A stretch of 64,000 nt of DNA from Gordonia neofelifaecis NRRL B-59395 (GTDB taxonomy: Bacteria > Actinomycetota > Actinomycetes > Mycobacteriales > Mycobacteriaceae), in the NCBI RefSeq assembly GCF_000192435.1, contig NZ_AEUD01000001.1, positions 62,001-126,000 on the forward strand. The letters run 5' to 3'. The notes beneath the pieces were generated by a model. The model was not told the DNA's origin, searched no databases, and was given only the letters and a program-made list of their open reading frames with translations. Position numbers and translations under genes: made by a program. Every line of letters begins with the position of its first letter. Position 1 is the stretch's first letter. Positions 17,375-25,322 of this stretch are shown here, piece by piece.

Positions 17375-17380
17375 TAGGGT
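17375..17380 (+). promoter_or_regulatory. Leaderless -10 box
   Basis: TAGGGT lies exactly 6 bases before GTG 17387. A perfect mycobacterial-type DnaA box (TTGTCCACA) lies upstream at 17340-17348. Confidence 0.5.
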
Positions 17381-17386
17381 GGCGCC

Positions 17387-17785
17387 GTGGGATTCTTCAG
17401 CAGGAAGACCGAGCCGGGGCCCGTCGTCGACCCGACCGGGCCATTCGCGTTCGGAGTGGAGGACGTCTTCTCGATCACCGGCCGGGGACTGATGTTCACC
17501 GGATCAGTCGAGTCCGGCGCCGTCGTTCGCGGTGCCGATGCTGAGCTGGTGTTCGGCGACCGTGTCCTTCCGGTGCGGATCGGCCGATTGGAGAGCCGGA
17601 AGCGTCGCAAGCCGCAGGCCCTGAACGCCGGGTACGTCGGCGCGATCGGACTCGACGGTCTCGACAAGGATGACCTCCCGAGGAGGTTTCACGGTGAACA
17701 CGTCATTCTCGACACGGCAGCGTTGCGCGGCGGCGTGATCAGATCGCCGGCCGGTGGCGCGCCGCCCGAAACCGGTTCGGCCTGA
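17387..17785 (+). CDS. Small protein with a stand-alone EF-Tu domain-2-like barrel
   Basis: 132 residues. The stretch VEDVFSITGRGLMFTGSVESGAV (residues 24-46) is the strand-loop-strand of translation-factor domain 2 (compare AFSITGRGTVVTG in elongation factors). The fold then continues with ELVFGDRVLPVRIGRLESRK and IGLDGLDKDDLPRR. There is no GTPase domain. Such orphan domains are found as small proteins of unknown role. Leaderless. Confidence 0.75.
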   Translation: MGFFSRKTEPGPVVDPTGPFAFGVEDVFSITGRGLMFTGSVESGAVVRGADAELVFGDRVLPVRIGRLESRKRRKPQALNAGYVGAIGLDGLDKDDLPRRFHGEHVILDTAALRGGVIRSPAGGAPPETGSA

Positions 17786-17825
17786 CTCGAACCGGCACGG
17801 AACGCACGTTCGCGGGATGACCCCA

Positions 17826-18293
17826 TCACTCCGCGGTCGCGCTGGACCGACGATCGATGAGGTCGGCGGCGCGGGCGTATCCGCCGCGGATCATCTCGAT
17901 ATACCCGGACTGCTCCGGCGGTGCGTCGTCGAACGCGCCCAAATGGGCGCGACCGAGCTCGAGCTGAGCTGCGGCCTGGTCGAAACGGCGAGCACGTCGA
18001 TAGCCGTCCGCGACGTTCAGATACAGCGACGGCAGAAAGCTCTCGACCGTGAGTCCGGGCTGGATCGCGGCCAGGGCATCGTCGGTGAGCTGGGCGGACT
18101 CGGCGAGCGCGAGCTCATCCCATGCGATTTCGTCGTCGACTGAGGCCTGCTGGTCTGCGGCGTAGTGTGCGACGATGCACCGACCCGCGTGGTCGTCCGC
18201 GGGCAGTGCGCTCCACAGGCGATCGAGTGCGGCGGCGCGGCTGCCGGCGGCGAGGCCCAGTGCAGTGGTCAATTCGCTGATCAGATCGGTCAT
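17826..18293 (-). CDS. Hypothetical TPR-like protein
   Basis: 155 residues, all-helical. A helix pair (PSLYLNVADGYRRARRFDQAAAQLELGRAHLGAF) has the spacing of a tetratricopeptide repeat. The N-terminal part has RCIVAHYAADQQASVDDEIAWDELALAES. Conserved actinobacterial proteins of this kind are annotated only as hypothetical. No signal peptide. It faces away from the exporter gene at 18382, with 88 bases between starts. Confidence 0.7.
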   Translation of the reverse strand: MTDLISELTTALGLAAGSRAAALDRLWSALPADDHAGRCIVAHYAADQQASVDDEIAWDELALAESAQLTDDALAAIQPGLTVESFLPSLYLNVADGYRRARRFDQAAAQLELGRAHLGAFDDAPPEQSGYIEMIRGGYARAADLIDRRSSATAE

Positions 18294-18381
18294 GCGCGCA
18301 ATCTAGCGCCGAGGTACGACAGTCTGCGGATCACGCGCGCCGTGCGCCGCGAATGTCGCACCCGTGTGTGAAGATTGGCCC

Positions 18382-19689
18382 GTGAGCGACCATGAGGACG
18401 ATTCTTCGCAGGGGGCCGACGCCGCGACGATCGGGGGAGATGCCGGTGACAGGGCTGCGGACACCGCCACCACTGACGACGCGTCCGAGGAACGACTGAT
18501 CGATCCGGTGACGGGCAGGCCGTACCCGACGCGCAGTCGGGTTTTCCTGACCGGACTGCGATCGACCTCGGTCGTGTCGATGCAGATGTTGCTCGTGATG
18601 GCGTTCCTGTTCGCGCTGTTCTGGGTGCTGTCCAAATTCTGGGTGATCCTGCTCCCGGTGATTCTCGGCATCGTCGTGGCGACGGTGCTCTGGCCGCCGG
18701 TCCGCTGGCTGCTGTCCAAGCGTGTGCCGCCCGCGGCGGCGACCTTCGTCGTGTTGCTGGCGGCGATCGCGGTGATCGGCGGCGTGGTCGCTCTCATCGT
18801 CCCGTCGGTCGTCGACCAGGCGCCGCAGTTGGCCGACCGTGCCGTCGACGGCGTGAAACGAGTGCAGGACTGGATTCAGGGGCCGCCGCTCAACGTCGGC
18901 GATGACCAGCTGACCTCGCTGGTGAACGAGATCACCAGCAAGCTGCAGAAGAGTGCGAGCACGATCGCGACCGGCGTCTTCAACGGCGTAGGTGTCGCGA
19001 CCTCGGCGCTGATCACGTTGTTCACCACTGTCGTCTTGCTCTTCTTCTTCCTCAAGGACGGCCCGAAGTTCCTGCCGTGGCTCGACCGCACGATGGGCAA
19101 GGAGGGTGCGGTCCACGTCAGCGAGATCCTGCGACGCATGTGGGAGACGCTCGGCGGCTTCATCCGCACTCAGGCCATCGTCAGCTTCGTCGACGCCGCG
19201 CTGATCGGTATCGGACTGCTGATCCTGGACGTGCCGTTGGCCGGTGTGCTGATCGTCATCACCTTCATGGGCGGCTTCATCCCGATCGTCGGTGCCTTCG
19301 TCGCCGGCGCGCTCGCAGTCCTCATCGCGCTGGTCTCGAACGGGCTCACCTCGGCGCTGATCGTCCTGGGCATCATCCTCGCCGTCCAGCAGTTGGAGGG
19401 CAACGTCCTCTCGCCGTGGCTGCAGGCGAAGTCGATGAACCTGCACGCGGTGATCGTGCTGCTGTCGGTGACGTTGGGTGGCAGTCTGTTCGGCATCACC
19501 GGCGCCTTCCTCGCGGTCCCCGCGGCTTCCTGCCTGGCGGTCGCGCTGCGGTACATCCTGGAGCAGATCGGGATCGCGGCGGGCGAGGAGATCGAGGCGG
19601 AGAACGAGGCCGCGCGAGTGGCACAGGGCGATCGGCGCAAGCGCAGGCGCGGGCCGGGTAGGTCGAGCGCGCAAACGCAGATAGACTGA
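18382..19689 (+). CDS. AI-2E/PerM-family transporter
   Basis: 435 residues. An acidic N-terminal 60-residue tail precedes eight hydrophobic segments. The family block DGPKFLPWLDR follows FLKDG, and the PIVGAFVAG...QQLEGNVLSPWLQAKSMNLH motif at about residues 330-350 is diagnostic of the AI-2E exporter/PerM family. These are putative exporters or Na+/H+ antiporters; a role in autoinducer-2 transport is proven for few members. An alternative in-frame GTG at 18364 adds six residues. Confidence 0.88.
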   Translation: MSDHEDDSSQGADAATIGGDAGDRAADTATTDDASEERLIDPVTGRPYPTRSRVFLTGLRSTSVVSMQMLLVMAFLFALFWVLSKFWVILLPVILGIVVATVLWPPVRWLLSKRVPPAAATFVVLLAAIAVIGGVVALIVPSVVDQAPQLADRAVDGVKRVQDWIQGPPLNVGDDQLTSLVNEITSKLQKSASTIATGVFNGVGVATSALITLFTTVVLLFFFLKDGPKFLPWLDRTMGKEGAVHVSEILRRMWETLGGFIRTQAIVSFVDAALIGIGLLILDVPLAGVLIVITFMGGFIPIVGAFVAGALAVLIALVSNGLTSALIVLGIILAVQQLEGNVLSPWLQAKSMNLHAVIVLLSVTLGGSLFGITGAFLAVPAASCLAVALRYILEQIGIAAGEEIEAENEAARVAQGDRRKRRRGPGRSSAQTQID

Positions 19690-19695
19690 CCACCC

Positions 19696-20775
19696 GTGAG
19701 TCTTACCCTTGGAATCGTCGGTCTGCCCAACGTCGGAAAGTCGACGCTCTTCAACGCTCTGACCCGAAACGACGTGCTCGCAGCGAACTACCCGTTCGCC
19801 ACCATCGAGCCCAACGTCGGCGTCGTCGAACTGCCCGATGCCCGACTCGACCGGCTCGCCGAGATCTTCGGCAGTGAGCGCATCCTGCCCGCCGTCGTCT
19901 CGTTCGTCGACATCGCGGGCATCGTCAAGGGCGCCTCCGAGGGCGAGGGGATGGGCAACCAGTTCCTGGCGAACATCCGCGAGGCCGACGCCATCTGCCA
20001 GGTGGTCCGCGTGTTCGCCGACGACGACGTGGTGCACGTCGACGGTCGCGTCGATCCGCGCGCCGACATCGAGGTCATCGAGACCGAGCTGATCCTCGCC
20101 GACATGCAGACCCTCGAGAAGGCCATCCCGCGCCTCGAGAAGGAAGCGAAGAAGAACAAGGATCAGGCCGAGATCCTGGACGCCGCGAAGAAGGCGCAGG
20201 CCGTGCTCGACAGCGGCAAGACCCTGTTCTCGGCGAAGGACACCTTCGACCTGTCGTCCGTCCGCGAGCTGCATCTGCTGACCGCGAAGCCGTTCCTCTA
20301 CGTCTTCAACGCCGACGAGTCCGTCCTCACCGACGACGCTCGGAAGCAGGAACTGCGCGACGCCGTCGCTCCCGCCGACAGCGTGTTCCTCGACGCCAAG
20401 GTGGAGAGCGAGCTCCTCGAGCTCGACGAGGAGGACGCTCAGGAACTGCTCGACTCGATCGGCCAGGACGAGCCCGGTCTTCGCCAGCTCGCCCGTGCCG
20501 GCTTCCACACCCTCGGCCTGCAGACCTACCTCACGGCTGGCCCGAAGGAAGCCCGTGCGTGGACCATCCGCCAGGGCGACACCGCGCCGAAGGCCGCGGG
20601 CGTCATCCACACCGACTTCGAGAAGGGCTTCATCAAGGCGGAGATCGTCTCCTTCACCGACCTCGATGAGAACGGATCGATGAACGCGGCCAAGGCCGCG
20701 GGCAAGGTCCGCATGGAGGGCAAGGAGTACGTGATGGTGGACGGCGACGTCGTGGAGTTCCGGTTCAATGTCTGA
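19696..20775 (+). CDS. ychF: Redox-regulated ribosome-binding ATPase YchF
   Basis: 359 residues from GTG. G1 is GLPNVGKSTLFNAL. The Obg-type G3 DIAGIVKGASEGEGMGNQFL and the altered G4 VFNADE (not NKxD) give ATP preference. A coiled-coil and the C-terminal TGS domain (LGLQTYLTAGPKEARAW...GDVVEFRFNV) complete the fold. TAGACT lies 8 bases before the start. The final 27-33 bases of the gene recur downstream at 23271-23297 and 24153-24185, suggesting this 3' end is an integration target. The gene itself is intact. Confidence 0.97.
   Translation: MSLTLGIVGLPNVGKSTLFNALTRNDVLAANYPFATIEPNVGVVELPDARLDRLAEIFGSERILPAVVSFVDIAGIVKGASEGEGMGNQFLANIREADAICQVVRVFADDDVVHVDGRVDPRADIEVIETELILADMQTLEKAIPRLEKEAKKNKDQAEILDAAKKAQAVLDSGKTLFSAKDTFDLSSVRELHLLTAKPFLYVFNADESVLTDDARKQELRDAVAPADSVFLDAKVESELLELDEEDAQELLDSIGQDEPGLRQLARAGFHTLGLQTYLTAGPKEARAWTIRQGDTAPKAAGVIHTDFEKGFIKAEIVSFTDLDENGSMNAAKAAGKVRMEGKEYVMVDGDVVEFRFNV
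20749..20775 (+). repeat. ychF 3'-end repeat, copy 1 (candidate att site)
   Basis: The last 27 bases of ychF encode VVEFRFNV plus TGA. Copy 2 (23271-23297) matches 24 of 27 bases. Copy 3 (24153-24185) matches 28 of 33 bases of the longer stretch 20743-20775. All sense-codon differences are synonymous. Confidence 0.7.
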
Positions 20776-21286
20776 CCCGACATCTGGTGTGCAGCAGTAG
20801 CTGAGATGGAGTTCTGCGCTGCTTCTGACGGCAGTTTCATTGGCAGGTGGTCTCGTGACGGCGTGGTTGGGGTGCCGTGATCTCTCCATCCGCGGGCGCC
20901 TGGAGACCTCGAAGCAGTTTGTGACCTTGTGTGCGACAGCTCACGGCGTCCGGCGGATGGCGTTGGAGCGGATCCCCGGGTGCCCTTCACATCGGGACGT
21001 GATCGGCTGATTAGCCGTTTCAAAGATGCGAGCTGCGCGGCATGAGGTGATCGAGTTCCGTTCGGCTCGGCAGTCTCGAACGAGAATGGGAGTCCAGTAC
21101 GGCGCTCGGAGGAGATCGCGTCACTATCTCACGCCGTCGCCTGACCCAACTCGAACCGCCGGGTACTGAGCGTTGACGGATGATCGCGATCGGACTCACC
21201 GGTTCTACGATCACAGAGCGGCCTGCGGTCAACTGTGCCGCGGGATGTGCGACGTCGGCTTGGAGATCGGATCTGTGGGCGTGAAC
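20776..21286. other. 511-base stretch without a recognisable gene
   Basis: No frame of useful length shows actinobacterial codon bias on either strand. The composition is visibly less G/C-rich than ychF and stops are frequent in all frames. It probably holds debris of earlier insertions between ychF and the acetyltransferase gene. I found no transposase, integrase or tRNA. Confidence 0.6.
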
Positions 21287-21844
21287 TCAGGGTCGTTCTG
21301 CGCGACGCCAAAAAACAATGTTGTCCTGCCAGGCCGCGAAACCGGCATCGCTGAGTGATCTCAGAAGGCCATTCATTGCTTTGTCGCGTTGTGGCCCGTC
21401 GGGGTAGGGACCTCCGCTTTCCTCCTGGGGTTCCGGTTCGGTCACGACGAAGCAGTCGTTAATCTGAAGGCGAAGCTCTCGGATTAGTCGGTCGATCAAC
21501 TCGCCGAGAAGGCCTCGCCGTCGGAACTCGGGCGCGATCCAGACCCGGTCGAGGAGCACGACGTCTTCGATCCAGGAGTCGTCCTGGTCCTTCAGTAATT
21601 GGGCCGCGACGTAGCCGATGTGCGACGAGTCGGCGCTGATCTCATCCGCCGCGTCTGCGACGTCTTCGTCAAGCACGCGCCAGCCGATCCATCCGGTGAG
21701 TGTGCCCACGGTCTGATCGTCGTCGTAGATGAAGAAGCATGCGTTGAATCGGTTGAGCACGCCAGCGTCGTCCTCAGAGGCGTGGATATGGATGTCCAAT
21801 CCGAAATCAACGGCTGGATCGACGTACTCAGTCTGCGGATTCAT
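21287..21844 (-). CDS. GNAT-family N-acetyltransferase
   Basis: 185 residues. The acetyl-CoA binding motif is DRVWIAPEFRRRGLLGELID (about residues 98-117), with the R-R-x-G-L-L-G pyrophosphate loop. The rest has no specific signature for a known substrate. Codon use is less G/C-biased than in flanking genes, and an A-run (CCAAAAAACAATG near 21308) lies inside the C-terminal coding region. This fits accessory DNA between copy 1 and copy 2 of the ychF-end repeat. It is divergent from the AAA ATPase gene across a 136-base region. Confidence 0.8.
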   Translation of the reverse strand: MNPQTEYVDPAVDFGLDIHIHASEDDAGVLNRFNACFFIYDDDQTVGTLTGWIGWRVLDEDVADAADEISADSSHIGYVAAQLLKDQDDSWIEDVVLLDRVWIAPEFRRRGLLGELIDRLIRELRLQINDCFVVTEPEPQEESGGPYPDGPQRDKAMNGLLRSLSDAGFAAWQDNIVFWRRAERP

Positions 21845-21908
21845 GTCGCCAGGCTAGCGGTACCCTATGACATCTGACTCGCTGCTGCAGTTCCTGCGGT
21901 TCCTCGCG

Positions 21909-21974
21909 TAGCCGTAAAAGGTATCGCTAAGATTCCGTGTTCGGTAGCGTAAATATTCCGTAAACGGTAGCGTA
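21909..21974 (+). repeat. Three 23-bp-phased repeats upstream of the DUF4143 ATPase gene
   Basis: Two 20-base copies at 21932-21951 and 21955-21974 share ATTCCGT-N3-CGGTAGCGTA (17 of 20 identical, period 23). A third, degenerate copy lies at 21909-21928 in the same phase. The array ends 6 bases before the GTG start. The spacing of about two helical turns suggests cooperative operator binding, perhaps autoregulation. Confidence 0.6.
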
Positions 21975-21980
21975 GAACTC

Positions 21981-23228
21981 GTGGAGTACCTGGACCGGAC
22001 CGTGGACAGCGAACTGGATGAATTGCTTCCTGTCGCACCCGCGATTGCGCTCGACGGTCCCAAAGGTGTCGGCAAGACTGACACCGCGCGTCGCCGTGCG
22101 ACTACTGCGCTGTACCTCGACGATCCGGCGCAGCGTGAGGTCGTCGGAGCAGATTTCGCGCTCTCGTCATTGTCGAGCGGCACTGTCCTGATCGATGAGT
22201 GGCAGAAGCTCCCTCAGGTCTGGGACTCTGTGAGACGACAGGTCGATGCCGGAGCCCCACCCGGCCGCTTCGTGCTCACAGGTTCCGCGACTCCAAAGGA
22301 CACTGCGGGTACGCACAGTGGCGCAGGGCGAATCCTCTCGTTGCGGATGCGTCCGATGGGTTTGCACGAGCGCGGAGTTGTGGATCCCACAGTTTCGCTA
22401 GTGGGTCTCCTGAATGGGACAGCGGAGGTCGCGGGGCGAACGGAGTTCGCGATCAGCGAGTATGCGGACGCGATTGTCGGTGGCGGCTTTCCGGGGATCA
22501 TGACTGCGACGCCGAGACTCCGCCGAAGTCTGCTCGACGCCTATCTGCAACGAGTCGTAGACCGCGACCTTCCCGACTTGGGCTTCACTGTTCGCAGGCC
22601 CGAGACGCTGCGACGGTGGATGGCAGCGTACGCAGCAGCGTCGTCGACGACGACCGCGTATTCAAGGCTGCTCGACGCCGCGACCGGCGGCGACGGCACT
22701 CAGCCGGCAAAGACCACCACGATCGCCTATCGCGACCACCTGAGTCAGCTGTGGTTGCTGGACCCGATCCCGGGGTGGTTGCCGGCGAACAATGCGATCA
22801 GCCGACTTCAGCAGGCCCCGAAACATCAGCTCGCCGATCCTGCGCTGGCCGCGCGACTGTTGAGGCTCTCGGCGGACTCGCTGCTAGGGTCAGTCGGGGC
22901 GCACATGGCCGGACCGCTCTTCGAATCGCTTGTGGCGCTGGGTGTGCGGGTGATGGCGCAGGCCGCGGAAGCGCGTGTGAGTCATCTTCGCCTCCTCGGA
23001 GGCGACCGCGAGGTCGATTTAATCGTCGAAGGCGTTGACGGCCGAATCGTGGGCGTCGAGGTCAAGCTTTCACCCGAAGTGACCGCGCGAGACGTCCGTC
23101 ATCTCGTGTGGCTGCGCGATCGTTTGCCGGATCGAGTGGCCGATCTCGTCGTGGTGACGACCGGCACTACTGCCTATCGGCGATCCGACGGCGTCGCAGT
23201 GGTGCCGCTCGCCCTGTTGGGGCCGTGA
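21981..23228 (+). CDS. AAA family ATPase with DUF4143 C-terminal domain
   Basis: 415 residues. Walker A is LDGPKGVGKT (residue 24 onwards), Walker B is GTVLIDEWQKLPQVWD, and sensor 1 is RFVLTGSATP. The C-terminal DUF4143 domain includes LSQLWLLDPIPGW and HQLADPALAARLL, and ends in a nuclease-like core GGDREVDLIVEGVDGRIVGVEVKLS (D...E-x-K, PD-(D/E)xK-like). Such ATPases are scattered, frequently transferred and of unproven role; some are considered defence or stress-related. It lies between two ychF-end repeats. Start GTG 21981 directly follows the repeat array. Confidence 0.88.
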   Translation: MEYLDRTVDSELDELLPVAPAIALDGPKGVGKTDTARRRATTALYLDDPAQREVVGADFALSSLSSGTVLIDEWQKLPQVWDSVRRQVDAGAPPGRFVLTGSATPKDTAGTHSGAGRILSLRMRPMGLHERGVVDPTVSLVGLLNGTAEVAGRTEFAISEYADAIVGGGFPGIMTATPRLRRSLLDAYLQRVVDRDLPDLGFTVRRPETLRRWMAAYAAASSTTTAYSRLLDAATGGDGTQPAKTTTIAYRDHLSQLWLLDPIPGWLPANNAISRLQQAPKHQLADPALAARLLRLSADSLLGSVGAHMAGPLFESLVALGVRVMAQAAEARVSHLRLLGGDREVDLIVEGVDGRIVGVEVKLSPEVTARDVRHLVWLRDRLPDRVADLVVVTTGTTAYRRSDGVAVVPLALLGP

Positions 23229-23270
23229 TCCGGCGGGTGCTGCTTTTCAGATGTGTATCCGCTGCGGAAG

Positions 23271-23297
23271 GTCGTCGAGTTCCGGTTCAACGTGTGA
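23271..23297 (+). repeat. ychF 3'-end repeat, copy 2 (candidate att site)
   Basis: GTC GTC GAG TTC CGG TTC followed by AAC GTG TGA encodes VVEFRFNV-stop, as at the end of ychF. It differs from copy 1 at three third-codon positions. No ORF runs into it: it is a detached gene end 43 bases after the ATPase stop. Confidence 0.7.
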
Positions 23298-23351
23298 TCA
23301 TGCAGACGGTGCGACTGCGGGGCGAATGGTTCGGTGAGTCGGCGTTCCATC

Positions 23352-24056
23352 TCACCATGGGATGGTCCTGCCGGCGTAATCGAGGAACGCCAGGCCGCGA
23401 GCGCCGGTCTGCCCTTCGATGACGTCGGCGAGACCCGTGGTGCTCTGCTCGACGGTGAGGGTGGCGTCGGAACCGCCGAGCTCGGTTCGTACCCATCCAG
23501 GTGCGAGGAGCAGGAGCGTGTGCAGCGAATCGGGGTGGCGCGTGGCGTAGCTGCGCATCAGCTGGTTCAGTGCCGACTTGCTCGCGCGATACACCTCCCA
23601 CCCGGTCACGCGGGTGTTGTTCGCGATGCTGCCCTGGCCCGACGAGGTGATCGCGAGGGTTCCGGTCGGCGCGGCCAGGTCCTGGAATCGTTCGATGAAG
23701 CGCATCGGACTCAGTGCGTTCGTGATCATCAGGTGCTGGAACGTCTCGGTGCTCACCTCGGCCATCGTCTCCCAGCGATCATGGGTCACGCCGGCGTTGA
23801 CGAGGATCAGGTCGAAGGCGGCTCGCGCGAGCCTCTCGTGCAGCTCGCTCACCTGATCGTCGATATTTATGTCGACCCGCTCCCGATGCAGGTGTTCATC
23901 GAAGCGCTGAGCGAGGTCGGCGAGGCCGCTGTCGTCCGCGCGGCGGCTGGTCGCCGTGACGTGCCACCCGCGCTCGAGCAGCCTCTCGGCCAGCCCCAGA
24001 CCGATCCCTCGTGAGGCCCCGATGATCAGCGCGCGCCTATCTGTCATGTAGCTCAT
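23352..24056 (-). CDS. Short-chain dehydrogenase/reductase
   Basis: 234 residues. GASRGIGLGLAERL forms the cofactor loop, NAGV follows, the catalytic Ser is in TSSGQGS and YxxxK is YRASK. A TSRR segment after the second strand favours NADPH. Related to SDRs annotated as C-factor-like or generic. It sits alone between ychF-end copies 2 and 3. Upstream on the same strand is the 3' remnant of another gene (24061-24152). Confidence 0.85.
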   Translation of the reverse strand: MSYMTDRRALIIGASRGIGLGLAERLLERGWHVTATSRRADDSGLADLAQRFDEHLHRERVDINIDDQVSELHERLARAAFDLILVNAGVTHDRWETMAEVSTETFQHLMITNALSPMRFIERFQDLAAPTGTLAITSSGQGSIANNTRVTGWEVYRASKSALNQLMRSYATRHPDSLHTLLLLAPGWVRTELGGSDATLTVEQSTTGLADVIEGQTGARGLAFLDYAGRTIPW

Positions 24057-24060
24057 CGTC

Positions 24061-24152
24061 TCACCTGTCCGTCATGGGCTGCAGGACCTGCGCTGCGAAC
24101 TCGCGCAGCGTCGTCGGCGTCGCGTTGTGCGGGGCGCGGACCGCCGCGTTGC
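24061..24152 (-). pseudogene. 3' remnant of an NAD(P)-binding oxidoreductase-like gene
   Basis: An open frame on the minus strand ends in PTTLREFAAQVLQPMTDR at TGA 24061-24063, just before the SDR start. The peptide resembles the C-terminus of epimerase/NmrA-type proteins (low certainty). Followed upstream, the frame reaches ychF-end copy 3 and no start or fold core is present. The gene therefore looks cut at the repeat boundary. Confidence 0.35.
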
Positions 24153-24185
24153 GGCGACGTCGTGGAGTTCCGATTTAACGTCTAG
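24153..24185 (+). repeat. ychF 3'-end repeat, copy 3 (candidate att site)
   Basis: It encodes GDVVEFRFNV followed by TAG, exactly the YchF C-terminus. Differences from ychF are CGG to CGA, TTC to TTT, AAT to AAC and TGA to TAG, so none changes the protein. Confidence 0.7.
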
Positions 24186-24218
24186 CGTTATTAGCGCAGC
24201 GCGTTGCACGCTGGTCGT

Positions 24219-24493
24219 TTGATCAGATCGTTCGGCAGCAAGGAGACCGAACGGCTGTGGCGTCGTGAGCGTGCGGCCGATAGATCCGAGGATCCATCGG
24301 GTCGCGGTGCGCAAGCTTCGTCAGGTGGGATCGGCGGAATCCATCGAGGACCTACGAGTCCCGCCAGGTAACCGGCTAGAGGCCCTCAAGGGCGATCGCG
24401 CCGGGCAGCACAGCATCAGGATCAACGACCAGTGGCGGATCTGTTTCACTGGACGCCGGAACGGAGGAGATGGAGATCGTTGACTACCACTGA
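24219..24493 (+). pseudogene. higB: higB toxin pseudogene (three frameshifts)
   Basis: A HigB/RelE-type toxin can be pieced together from three frames: [16 protein letters not shown] (from 24222), then [19 protein letters not shown]...[26 protein letters not shown] (24271-24447), then WTPER (24450-24464), then EEMEIVDYH-stop (24464-24493). Each junction is a 1- or 2-base loss (near 24270, 24448 and 24465). The intact part corresponds to the toxin core, but no single frame gives the full protein. The end overlaps the higA start by 14 bases, as in intact higBA operons. Confidence 0.75.
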
Positions 24494-24890
24494 CAAGATC
24501 GCCCCGATCCACCCGGGAGAGATCCTCATGGAGGATTTCATCGAGGGCTTCGGGATCACGCAGAACAAGCTCACCGTGTCGATCGGGGTACCGCCACGGC
24601 GGATCAACGAGATCGTGCACGGTAAGCGGGGGATCACGGCGGACACCGCGCTGCGACTCGCGAAGTACTTCGGTACGTCGGCGGAGTTCTGGCTCAATCT
24701 GCAGAGCCACTACGATCTGGACAGGGCTGCTGATCGGGCTGGGGAGCAGATCGCGTCCATCACCCCTTGCAGATCGCGTGACAGACAGTCCGGATCGCTG
24801 AGGATCCGGTGCGGACCGCATCGACGCCGTTCACCCAGTCCGGCTTCCGTTTGCGTCCGATGCGGGGTCGCCGTCGGAACGCGGTCCTGA
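24480..24890 (+). CDS. higA: HigA-type antitoxin with frameshifted C-terminus
   Basis: 136 residues from TTG, preceded by GGAGGAG and GGAG. The XRE helix-turn-helix is [25 protein letters not shown], then [23 protein letters not shown], the standard HigA/VapI pattern. After ASITP one base is missing: restoring it would give LQIA and the usual stop at 24779-24781, about 100 residues. As it stands the protein reads on for about 36 extra Arg/Ser-rich residues. DNA binding may survive. Its toxin partner is degenerate. Confidence 0.75.
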   Translation: MTTTDKIAPIHPGEILMEDFIEGFGITQNKLTVSIGVPPRRINEIVHGKRGITADTALRLAKYFGTSAEFWLNLQSHYDLDRAADRAGEQIASITPCRSRDRQSGSLRIRCGPHRRRSPSPASVCVRCGVAVGTRS

Positions 24891-24927
24891 CGGTGGAGCG
24901 ACAACGCGCCCGCATAAACTTGTGCGG

Positions 24928-25296
24928 GTGAGTGACGATGCACTGCCGCCGTGCCCGGAATGCGGCGAGGCCTACACGTACGAGCAAGGTGCACTGCTGG
25001 TGTGCGCGATGTGCGGCCACGAGTGGTCCGGGAGCGACGGGGCCTCGGACGGCCCGGAGGCGGCGGGCGGGATCACGGACGCCGTGGGCAACCTCCTCGC
25101 CGACGGCGACACCGTGTCCATCACCAAGACCGTCAAAGTGAAGGGCGGTGGCGGCGGAGTGATCAAGGTGGGGACCAAGGTCCGCGGCATCCGTCTCATC
25201 TCCGACGGCGTCGGTGACCACGACATCGACGCCAACGTTCCCGGCTTCGGGCGGATGCAGCTCAAGTCGAGCGTCGTCAAGAAGGTCGCGCCCTGA
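24928..25296 (+). CDS. PhnA/YjdM-type zinc-ribbon protein
   Basis: 122 residues. The N-terminal zinc ribbon is CPECGEAYTYEQGALLVCAMCGHEW (two CxxC). After a short linker is the PhnA domain AVGNLLADGDTVSITKTVKVKG with KVGTKVRGIRLISDG. The family was named after phosphonoacetate hydrolase but the name is misapplied; function is unknown. TAAACT lies 7 bases before GTG 24928, so I use that start rather than GTG 24922. Codon use returns to the chromosomal norm here. Confidence 0.9.
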   Translation: MSDDALPPCPECGEAYTYEQGALLVCAMCGHEWSGSDGASDGPEAAGGITDAVGNLLADGDTVSITKTVKVKGGGGGVIKVGTKVRGIRLISDGVGDHDIDANVPGFGRMQLKSSVVKKVAP

Positions 25297-25322
25297 CACC
25301 CGAGGGTGCCACGGCAGAGATC

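Noticed and set aside
18331-20889. 852-residue minus-strand frame across the exporter and ychF
   Set aside because: Antisense shadow of two strong genes; no recognisable motif.
20526-21023. 165-residue minus-strand frame bridging ychF and the gene-free stretch
   Set aside because: Half is antisense to ychF; no motif and no ribosome binding site.
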